NCBI RefSeq assembly: GCF_003001815.1
Contig: NZ_PVMZ01000017.1
Location: 62,001 to 126,000, forward strand
Length of the DNA stretch: 64,000 nucleotides
Source: Actinoplanes italicus
GTDB taxonomy: Bacteria; Actinomycetota; Actinomycetes; Mycobacteriales; Micromonosporaceae
Direction of reading: 5' to 3'
The stretch's first letter is position 1, and every line of letters starts with the position of its first letter. This document shows, piece after piece, positions 57,828-64,000 of the stretch. A model generated the notes under the pieces. The model had not been told where the DNA came from. It ran no database searches and saw only the letters and a list, made by a program, of their open reading frames with translations. Position numbers and translations under genes: made by a program.

Positions 57828-58484
57828 GTGGTGCTGGCCGACGACCAGCCGCTGATCCGCAGCGGACTGCGGGTGCTCATCAACGACGCCGAGGACATCG
57901 AGGTCGTCGGCGAGGCCGGCAACGGCGCCGAGGCCGTCCGGCTGTCCCGCGAACATCGGCCGGACGTGGTGGTCATGGACATCCGGATGCCGGTCATGGA
58001 CGGCATCGAGGCCACCGGGCACGTCGTGGCCGGGCCCGATCCGGCCAAGGTCCTCGTCCTCACCACGTTCGACGACGACGAGTACGTGTACGCCGCCCTG
58101 CGGGCCGGGGCCAGCGGCTTCCTCGTCAAGGACATGGCCCTCGAGGAGATCCTCGGCGCCATCCGGGTCGTCGCCGCCGGGGACGCGCTCATCGCACCGA
58201 GCGTCACCCGCCGCCTGATCCAGCACTTCGCCGGAGCCGGCCCGGCACCGGTTCCCGCGGCCCCGCGCCGCCGCCCCGACGAGGGGATCACCGAACGGGA
58301 ACGCGAGGTGCTCACCCTCGTCGGCCGGGGCCGGTCGAACGCCGAGATCGCCGCGGACCTGCACATCAGCCCGGCCACCGCCAAGGCGCACGTGGCCCGG
58401 CTGTTCACGAAGCTCGACGCCCGCGACCGGGTGCACCTGGTGATCATCGCCTACGAGATGGGCCTGGTCGCCCCACCGCGGTGA
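57828..58484 (+). CDS. NarL/FixJ-family response regulator
   Basis: 218 residues: receiver domain (VLADDQPLIRSGLRVLINDAEDIEVVGEAGNGAEAV, phospho-Asp in VVVMDIRMPVMDGIEAT, LVLTTFDDDEYVYAALRAGASGFLVKD) and C-terminal LuxR-type HTH (ITEREREVLTLVGRGRSNAEIAADLHISPATAKAHVARLFTKL). GTG 57828 is the first start; the natural N-terminus may begin two or three codons earlier, since IRVVLADDQ is usual for the family. Pairs with the preceding kinase. Confidence 0.9.
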   Translation: MVLADDQPLIRSGLRVLINDAEDIEVVGEAGNGAEAVRLSREHRPDVVVMDIRMPVMDGIEATGHVVAGPDPAKVLVLTTFDDDEYVYAALRAGASGFLVKDMALEEILGAIRVVAAGDALIAPSVTRRLIQHFAGAGPAPVPAAPRRRPDEGITEREREVLTLVGRGRSNAEIAADLHISPATAKAHVARLFTKLDARDRVHLVIIAYEMGLVAPPR

Positions 58485-58491
58485 CCATTTA

Positions 58492-58538
58492 TCGATGAGC
58501 ATCGACGCTTGACACCCTCTTTGAATCGTTTACATACT
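58492..58538 (+). promoter_or_regulatory. Promoter and palindrome upstream of the PL11 gene
   Basis: TCGATGAGCATCGA (58492-58505) is a 6-2-6 palindrome. It is followed by TTGACA (58509-58514) and CATACT (58533-58538) with an 18-bp spacer, a good sigma-70-like promoter. The start codon is 113 bp further. Confidence 0.5.
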
Positions 58539-58650
58539 CAGGGAACTGGTCGCAGAGTCGCGGCCGGGAGCCGCCCCGAGGCTCGTTTCAACCGTGCTTT
58601 CCCCAGAGCGCGGTCCGTGTGTCCCCGTTCCTGCACACGTTGGGATCCCC

Positions 58651-60516
58651 ATGCACAACTCAGCCATGCCCTCCCGCGGGCGAAGAGTCCTCCCGGCCGC
58701 CGCGGTGGCGGCCACCGTCGCCCTCCTGCTCGGCAGCGGCATCACCGCCGCCGTCGCCGACGAGACCCCGCCCGCCACGACCGCGGCGCCGTCGTCCGCC
58801 CGTACGACCGAGAAGCTCGATCGTGGTCTGATCAGCCTGCGCTCCGCCAAGGGCAACTTCCTGTCCTGGCGGCTGCTCGAATCCGATCCGGCCGGAGTGG
58901 CGTTCAACGTCTACCGCGGATCCAACAAGATCAACACTGCCCCGATCACCGCCGGTACGAACTACACCGATCTCGGCGGACCCGCCGGGGCCGCCTACAC
59001 CGTGCGGCCGGTCGTCGGCGGCGCCGAGGTGGCGACGCTCGCGGCCGAGGAACCCACCGTCGGGTTGCTCGCCGCCTACCAGGACGTGCCGATCCAGATC
59101 CCGTCCGGCGGCACCACCCCGGACGGCGTCTCCTACACCTACTCGGCCAATGACGCGTCGGTCGGCGACCTCGACGGTGACGGCCAGTACGAGATCGTCC
59201 TCAAGTGGGACCCGTCGAACGCCAAGGACAACTCGCAGTCCGGCTACACCGGCAACGTGTTCATCGACGCCTACAAGCTCAACGGCACCCGGCTGTGGCG
59301 CATCGACCTGGGCCGCAACATCCGGGCCGGCGCCCACTACACGCAGTTCCAGGTGTTCGACTACGACGGCGACGGCCGGGCCGAGGTGGCCATGAAGACC
59401 GCCGACGGCACCAAGGACGGCGGCGGCGTGGTGATCGGCAGCTCCAGCGCCGACTACCGCAACTCCTCCGGCTACATCCTGTCCGGCCCCGAGTTCCTGA
59501 CCGTGTTCAACGGCCAGACCGGCCGGGCCATGGCCACCGCCAACTACGTGCCGGCCCGCGGGACCGTCTCGTCGTGGGGTGACTCCTACGGCAACCGGGT
59601 CGACCGGTTCCTGGCCGGCACCGCGTACCTCAACGGGTCGTACCCGAGCATCATCATGGCCCGCGGCTACTACACCCGCAGCGTGATCGCGGCCTGGGAC
59701 TTCCGCAACGGCACGCTGACCCGGAAGTGGACCTTCGACAGCAGCTCCTCCACCAACGGCTCGGCCTGGGCCGGGCAGGGCAACCACCAGCTGTCGATCG
59801 CCGACGTGGACGCCGACGGCCGGGACGAGATCATGTACGGCGCGATGGCCGTCGACGACAACGGCTCCGGGCTCTGGACGTCGGGCCGCGGGCACGGCGA
59901 CGCCTACCACGTCAGCGACCTGATCCCCAGCCGTGCCGGCCAGGAGGTCTTCAAGGTCTCCGAGGACGGGTCGAAGCCCGCCATGTGGATGGCCGACGCG
60001 CGTACCGGATCGCTGATCTGGTCGTCCCCGTCGTGCGGCTGCGACAACGGCCGTGGCGTCTCGGCCGACGTCTACGCCGGCAGCCCCGGCGCGGAGTCGT
60101 GGTCCTCGTCCGTCGACGGGCTGCGCAACACCAGCGGCGCGAACATCGGCCGTAAGCCCTCGTCGTCGAACTTCGTCATCTGGTGGGACGGCGACGCCCA
60201 GCGCGAACTGCTCGACCAGACCCGGATCGACAAGTACGGCACCGGCGGCGACACCCGGCTGCTGACCGCCAGCGGCGTGCACTCGAACAACGGCACCAAG
60301 GCCACGCCGTCGTTGCAGGCCGACATCCTCGGCGACTGGCGTGAGGAGGTCATCTGGCCGACCACGAACAACAGCGCGCTGCGGATCTACTCGACCACGG
60401 ACGCGACGAGCATCTCACGGCCGTCGCTGATGCAGGACCGTCAGTACCGGGAGGCGGTCGCCTGGCAGAACACCGCCTACAACCAGCCGCCGCACCCGAG
60501 CTTCGCGATCGGCTGA
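58651..60516 (+). CDS. Secreted PL11 rhamnogalacturonan endolyase
   Basis: 621 residues. Signal peptide (RRVLPAAAVAATVALLLGSGITAAVA), then the PL11 start EKLDRGLISLRSAKGNFLSWRLLESDPAGVAFNVYRGSNKIN. The eight-bladed propeller follows with Ca-binding Asp-rich loops (NDASVGDLDGDGQYEIVLKWDPSNAKDNSQ, FDYDGDGRAEVAMKTADG, IADVDADGRDEIMYGAM) and the end ILGDWREEVIWPTTNNSALRIYSTT. It cleaves the rhamnogalacturonan I backbone of pectin by beta-elimination. ATG 58651 is used; ATG 58666 is possible. No carbohydrate-binding module is attached. Confidence 0.92.
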   Translation: MHNSAMPSRGRRVLPAAAVAATVALLLGSGITAAVADETPPATTAAPSSARTTEKLDRGLISLRSAKGNFLSWRLLESDPAGVAFNVYRGSNKINTAPITAGTNYTDLGGPAGAAYTVRPVVGGAEVATLAAEEPTVGLLAAYQDVPIQIPSGGTTPDGVSYTYSANDASVGDLDGDGQYEIVLKWDPSNAKDNSQSGYTGNVFIDAYKLNGTRLWRIDLGRNIRAGAHYTQFQVFDYDGDGRAEVAMKTADGTKDGGGVVIGSSSADYRNSSGYILSGPEFLTVFNGQTGRAMATANYVPARGTVSSWGDSYGNRVDRFLAGTAYLNGSYPSIIMARGYYTRSVIAAWDFRNGTLTRKWTFDSSSSTNGSAWAGQGNHQLSIADVDADGRDEIMYGAMAVDDNGSGLWTSGRGHGDAYHVSDLIPSRAGQEVFKVSEDGSKPAMWMADARTGSLIWSSPSCGCDNGRGVSADVYAGSPGAESWSSSVDGLRNTSGANIGRKPSSSNFVIWWDGDAQRELLDQTRIDKYGTGGDTRLLTASGVHSNNGTKATPSLQADILGDWREEVIWPTTNNSALRIYSTTDATSISRPSLMQDRQYREAVAWQNTAYNQPPHPSFAIG

Positions 60517-60524
60517 CCCTTTGA

Positions 60525-60556
60525 GTTCCGCGGGCGGCAGGCGCCGCCCGCGGAAC
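60525..60556. terminator. Terminator after the PL11 gene
   Basis: GTTCCGCGGGCGGC-AGGC-GCCGCCCGCGGAAC: perfect 14-bp arms with a 4-bp loop, 8 bp after the stop. It separates the lyase from the following nucleotidyltransferase operon. Confidence 0.85.
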
Positions 60557-60599
60557 CGTGAACTGGTCGGCGCACCGGCCCGCGCGCATACTTGACCCC

Positions 60600-61445
60600 A
60601 TGACCACAGGGTTGCCGCATGCGGGTACGCCCCCGATGCGGCGGCCGTCCGGCTCTCCGGCGCTGAACGCGTTCCTGCTGACGTGGGCCGAGGACGAGTT
60701 ACGCCGGGCGCTGAGCCGCTCCACATTGCTCGACGGCCGGCCGTTCGAGATCTTCGGGCAGGGCTCGCGCGTCAACGACACCCATCTCGACCAGGGCAGT
60801 GACATCGACCTGGTGCTGATGCTCACGTCGCCTGCTCCCGGCTACGGCTGGGAGGAATTCCGCGATGACGTCCTGACCGTGCTGGGGGAGTCGCACACCG
60901 TCCGGATGGGCCGCCGCTGCCTCAACGTCGACGATCCCGGGTCGCTGTTCGGTGAGATGGTGGACGTGCTCGTCGCCGTCGAGCATCGCTGGTGTCCGGT
61001 GCCCGGCGCCGGCCTCCACGAGCAGGGCGTCTTCTTCCGTGACCAGGACGGCCGGGCGATCGTCAACTTTCCCCGGCAGCACCGGTGCAACGGCGACGCC
61101 AAGGACCGGCGGACCGGCGGCCGGTTCAAGGAGGCGGTCCGGGCCGCCAAGCGTGCCCGGCGGCTCGGCGGGGCGGACCTGATGATCGACGGCTGGCTCG
61201 CCCCGTCGTACCTGATCGAATGTCTGCTCTTCAACGTTCCCGACCGGGTCTACCGCTCGGCCGCGTCACCCTCGGTGGCCCATCGGGACGCGCTGGCGTG
61301 GCTGCGTCGCACCCACCGCGACGATCCGGTGGCGTTCGCCGCCCTGCCCTGCCAGAACGGGATCAACCGGCTGTTCGGGCCGGGGCCGGACCAATGGGAG
61401 CCGGGCGCTGCTGCGAGAATCATCGACGTCCTTCACCAACTCTGA
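60600..61445 (+). CDS. CD-NTase-like nucleotidyltransferase (candidate CBASS cyclase)
   Basis: 281 residues with the polymerase-beta nucleotidyltransferase core. G55-S56 in IFGQGSRVNDTHLDQGSDIDLVLML, metal Asp68 and Asp70, and third Asp122 in GEMVDVLVAVEHRW. Downstream motifs typical of the CD-NTase group follow: VNFPRQHRCNGDAKDRRTGGRFKEAVRAAKRARR and DGWLAPSYLIECLLFNVPDRVY. Such enzymes make cyclic oligonucleotide signals in anti-phage defence, although other nucleotidyltransferases share the fold. A TACTTG hexamer at 60589 and no ribosome site suggest a leaderless transcript. A small membrane protein gene follows after 21 bp. Confidence 0.75.
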   Translation: MTTGLPHAGTPPMRRPSGSPALNAFLLTWAEDELRRALSRSTLLDGRPFEIFGQGSRVNDTHLDQGSDIDLVLMLTSPAPGYGWEEFRDDVLTVLGESHTVRMGRRCLNVDDPGSLFGEMVDVLVAVEHRWCPVPGAGLHEQGVFFRDQDGRAIVNFPRQHRCNGDAKDRRTGGRFKEAVRAAKRARRLGGADLMIDGWLAPSYLIECLLFNVPDRVYRSAASPSVAHRDALAWLRRTHRDDPVAFAALPCQNGINRLFGPGPDQWEPGAAARIIDVLHQL

Positions 61446-61466
61446 CGCCGGGACGGATCTCGCAGC

Positions 61467-62009
61467 ATGACGTGGACGGCCGCGCAGACGGCGGCGGTGA
61501 TCGTGCCGGTCATCGCGATCTTCGGGGCGGCGTTCACCGCACTGCTGACCTATGGGCTCAACCAGCGAGGGGCGCGCCGCGAGCGCCGGGCCCGGGCGTT
61601 CGGTGAGGCGCTCAGCGTCATCGAGGACTACGCGGAGATGCCGTACCGGATCCGCCGGCGCACCGGCACCGTGGAGGTGCGCCGGGAACTCACCGAGGAG
61701 GTGAGCCGGATCTATTCGCGGCTCGCCTTCCACCAGGCGCTGCTGGACATCGAGGCGCCCGCGGTCGGAGCCGCCTACCGGCTGCTGGCCAACGAGGCCA
61801 AGGCCGAGGTCGGCGTGCAGATGAAGGCGGCCTGGCAGAAACCTCTGCGTACCACCGACGCGGAGATGAACCTGGAGCACCACTACGACCGCCGGCGCGT
61901 GGACGCCGCCCGTGATCGCTGTGTGACGACCATGCGGGCGGCGCTCGGCCAGGGCAGGGTCCCGCTGCCGGTGAAGCGACTGCCCTCGCAGGACGAGACG
62001 ACGCGGTGA
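61467..62009 (+). CDS. Small single-TM protein downstream of the CD-NTase (candidate effector)
   Basis: 180 residues, not matched to a named family with confidence. One N-terminal transmembrane helix (AAVIVPVIAIFGAAFTALLTYGL, about residues 9-31) is followed by a basic stretch (RGARRERRARAF). A helical cytoplasmic domain follows: EALSVIEDYAEMPYRIRRRTG, then VSRIYSRLAFHQALLDIEAPAVGAAYRLLANEAKAEVG and HHYDRRRVDAARDRCVTTMRAAL. The 21-bp gap to the nucleotidyltransferase gene implies cotranscription. A membrane-acting effector triggered by a nucleotide signal would fit, by analogy with CBASS operons, but this is inference. Confidence 0.6.
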   Translation: MTWTAAQTAAVIVPVIAIFGAAFTALLTYGLNQRGARRERRARAFGEALSVIEDYAEMPYRIRRRTGTVEVRRELTEEVSRIYSRLAFHQALLDIEAPAVGAAYRLLANEAKAEVGVQMKAAWQKPLRTTDAEMNLEHHYDRRRVDAARDRCVTTMRAALGQGRVPLPVKRLPSQDETTR

Positions 62010-62083
62010 GGCATCGGCCGGACGGGGGATGTCCGATCGGCCGACCACCGTGGTCCACGTCGGGTGCGCGGCTGATAGCCGGT

Positions 62084-62097
62084 GTGTCGGTCGACAC
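62084..62097. promoter_or_regulatory. GTGTCGGTCGACAC palindrome upstream of the NRPS gene
   Basis: 6-2-6 inverted repeat about 95 bp before the NRPS start, in an intergenic region of 182 bp with no other gene. Candidate regulator site. Confidence 0.4.
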
Positions 62098-62191
62098 GAA
62101 TACGACATTCACCCGCCGTTGTTAACCCTCCACCCGTAGTTTCGAATGTCGGCCCGGAGGCCGACGTAGAGGTGGAGATGGAGCGCGCTCA

Positions 62192-64000
62192 GTGACCGTC
62201 ACGTTCGACCTGGGACTGATCGACCTACCCGAGACAGACCCGGCGGCCGAGGCGCCGGCGGTTTTCCGTTCCCGCTCCGCGCCGCTGCGGCGCACCCTCG
62301 TCGACATCCTCGACGCCACCGCCCGGGCCCACCCGGGGTCGCGCGCGATCGACACCGGTGCCACCACGCTGACCTACCGGGAGCTGTCCGCCGAGGTCGA
62401 CGCGCTGCGGGCGACGCTTCAGGGGCACGGGATCGGTGTCGGTGACCGGGTCGGCATCCGGATCTCCTCCGGTACGGCCGACCTGTACCTCGCGATCCTC
62501 GGTGTGCTGGCCGCCGGCGCCGCGTACGTGCCGGTGGACGCCGACGACCCGGACGAGCGGGCCGAGCTCGTCTTCGCCGAGGCGGGCGTCTGCGCCGTCC
62601 TCGGCGACGGGCTCACGGTGTCGCCGCGCCGCACCCCGGAGGGACGGCCCGGCCGCCCCGGCCCCGCCGACGACGCCTGGATCATCTTCACCTCCGGATC
62701 GACCGGCACCCCGAAGGGTGTCGCTGTCCCGCACGGCGCCGCCGCCGCGTTCGTCGACGCCGAGGCGCAGCTGTTCCTGGTCGACGACGACACCGAGCCG
62801 CTCGGCCCGTCCGACCGGGTCCTGGCCGGTCTGTCGGTCGCGTTCGACGCCTCCTGCGAGGAGATGTGGCTGGCCTGGCGGCACGGCGCCTGCCTGGTCC
62901 CGGCCGCCCGGTCGCTGGTCCGCAGCGGTGTCGACCTCGGTCCGTGGCTGGCCGAGCAGCGCATCACCGTGGTGTCCACCGTGCCGACGCTCGCCGCGCT
63001 GTGGCCGGCCGAGGCGCTCGAGGACGTCCGGCTGCTGATCTTCGGCGGCGAGGCGTGCCCGCCCGAGCTGGCCGAGCGGCTGGCCGTCGAGGGCCGCGAG
63101 CTGTGGAACACGTACGGCCCGACCGAGGCCACCGTCGTCGCCTGCGCGGCCCGGATGACCGGCGACGGACCGGTCCGGATCGGGCTGCCGCTCGCCGGCT
63201 GGGAACTCGCCGTCGTCGACGCGTCCGGCGAGCCGGTCGCGATGGGCGATACCGGCGAGCTGGTCATCGGCGGTGTCGGCCTGGCCCGCTACCTGGACGC
63301 CGCCAAGGACGCCGAGAAGTTCGCGCCGCTGCCGTCCCTCGACTGGGAACGGGCGTACCGCAGCGGTGACATCGTGCGCGCCGAACCCGAGGGGCTGCTG
63401 TTCCTGGGCCGCGGCGACGAGCAGGTGAAACTCGGCGGCCGCCGGATCGAGCTGGGCGAGGTCGACGCCGCGCTCCAGGCGCTGCCCGGCGTGGCCGGCG
63501 CGGCCGCCGCGGTCAAGCGCACCGCCGCCGGCAACCAGCTGCTGGTGGGCTACCTGGTGCCGCACGAGGACGCCGAATTCGACGTCGACGCCGCCTCCGC
63601 GCGGATCCGCGAGCAGCTGCCGGCCGCGCTCGTGCCGCTGCTGGCGGTGGTCGACGGCCTGCCCACCCGGACCTCGGGGAAGGTCGACCGGGCGGCCCTG
63701 CCGTGGCCGCTGGCCGTCGCCGGCACGCCGGACGACGAGGAGCTGACCGCGACCCAGGAGTGGCTCGCCGGCGGCTGGGAGCAGATCCTCGGGATCCGCC
63801 CGGCCGCCGCGGGCGCCGACTTCTTCAGCAGCGGCGGCAGCAGCCTGAACGCGGCGCAGCTGGTCGCCTGGATCCGGCGGACGCAGCCGCGGGTGTCGGT
63901 CGCCGACGTCTACCAGAATCCCCTGCTGTCGCAGATGGCCGCGGTGATCGACGGGCTGGACACCGTGGCCGTGGTCCGCCGGGAGGTACGGCCCACACCC
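62192..64000 (+). CDS. Pls/PosA-family non-ribosomal peptide synthetase (5' part, runs off window)
   Basis: 603 codons are visible without a stop. The adenylation domain spans about residues 30-510: core motifs LTYRELSAEVDAL, LAAGAAYVPVDADDPDERAELVF, FTSGSTGTPKGVAVPHG, FDASCEEMWLAWRHGACLVPA, NTYGPTEATVVACAA, YRSGDIVRAEPEGLLFLGRGDEQVKLGGRRIELGEVD and RTSGKVDRAALP. A carrier domain follows with FFSSGGSSLNAAQLV (phosphopantetheine Ser). The wording is close to epsilon-poly-lysine-synthetase-like (Pls/PosA) proteins, where a membrane part and an acyltransferase follow the carrier. GTG 62192 is preceded by GGAG (62180-62183). Confidence 0.85.
   Translation, partial: MTVTFDLGLIDLPETDPAAEAPAVFRSRSAPLRRTLVDILDATARAHPGSRAIDTGATTLTYRELSAEVDALRATLQGHGIGVGDRVGIRISSGTADLYLAILGVLAAGAAYVPVDADDPDERAELVFAEAGVCAVLGDGLTVSPRRTPEGRPGRPGPADDAWIIFTSGSTGTPKGVAVPHGAAAAFVDAEAQLFLVDDDTEPLGPSDRVLAGLSVAFDASCEEMWLAWRHGACLVPAARSLVRSGVDLGPWLAEQRITVVSTVPTLAALWPAEALEDVRLLIFGGEACPPELAERLAVEGRELWNTYGPTEATVVACAARMTGDGPVRIGLPLAGWELAVVDASGEPVAMGDTGELVIGGVGLARYLDAAKDAEKFAPLPSLDWERAYRSGDIVRAEPEGLLFLGRGDEQVKLGGRRIELGEVDAALQALPGVAGAAAAVKRTAAGNQLLVGYLVPHEDAEFDVDAASARIREQLPAALVPLLAVVDGLPTRTSGKVDRAALPWPLAVAGTPDDEELTATQEWLAGGWEQILGIRPAAAGADFFSSGGSSLNAAQLVAWIRRTQPRVSVADVYQNPLLSQMAAVIDGLDTVAVVRREVRPTP

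Noticed and set aside
1..64000. tRNA, rRNA, riboswitch or complete insertion sequence
   Set aside because: No cloverleaf, rRNA stretch, known riboswitch core, transposase or flanking target duplication was recognised by reading; a covariance-model scan would be needed to exclude small RNAs.

Overview
The window is very GC-rich (roughly 70% by eye) with strong G/C bias at third codon positions, many GTG starts and frequent ATGA/GTGA stop-start overlaps. It reads as chromosome of a filamentous actinomycete. A polyprenol-phosphomannose-dependent mannosyltransferase, Tat and lipoprotein secretion signals, many secreted glycoside hydrolases and a Pls/PosA-type peptide synthetase suggest a soil saprophyte such as Actinoplanes or another Micromonosporaceae. 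No rRNA, tRNA, complete transposon or CRISPR array was seen.

Layout. 1-2.6 kb: envelope genes (PAP2 phosphatase, a translationally coupled pair of FtsX-ectodomain-like proteins, a HAD hydrolase). 2.6-3.2 kb: a 39-bp tandem repeat merging into hairpin elements. 3.2-10.2 kb: MptB-like mannosyltransferase, LolA-like lipoprotein factor, Tat-lipoprotein dioxygenase, an OmpR-type two-component system, a membrane protein and OsmC. 10.2-10.9 kb: non-coding repeats. 10.9-22 kb: regulators and housekeeping genes (LysR/IMPase, CheW, MauE plus thioredoxin-like pair, MFS, SEC-C, Clp-N) and a GH120 beta-xylosidase. 22-29 kb: GH43 enzyme, PAS-GGDEF protein, and a sugar ABC importer with a Gfo/Idh dehydrogenase. 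29.6-33.1 kb: IclR regulator divergent from a CoA-transferase/thiolase operon (beta-ketoadipate or acetoacetate type).

33.1-40.2 kb: repeat-rich spacers and a set of genes carrying the same AGACAGAACGTTCTGTCT-type palindrome (lycopene cyclase-like gene, TetR regulator, EthD-like protein, HdeD-like membrane protein, a 31-codon ORF and a flavoprotein disulfide reductase), with a PadR/HAAS membrane-protein pair in between. 40.2-48.7 kb: LysR, three aldo/keto reductases, a MASE1-type histidine kinase, GH51 arabinofuranosidase, peroxiredoxin and a second TetR. 48.8-60.5 kb: large secreted carbohydrate-active proteins (malectin-like/Ig/propeller protein, GH10 xylanase with CBM2, PA14-GH2-LamG protein, PL11 rhamnogalacturonan lyase), interrupted by a head-to-head pair of 5'-truncated genes. 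60.6-62.0 kb: a CD-NTase-like nucleotidyltransferase followed by a small single-TM protein, a candidate minimal CBASS-like operon. 62.2 kb to the end: the 5' part of a Pls/PosA-family NRPS.

How the genes work together. GH10, GH120, GH43, GH51, GH2 and PL11 together cover xylan, arabinan and pectin side chains. GH120 and GH10 share CGAAA-type motifs upstream, so a common xylan regulator is plausible. The ABC importer and aldo/keto reductases could handle released sugars, though their substrates cannot be read from sequence.
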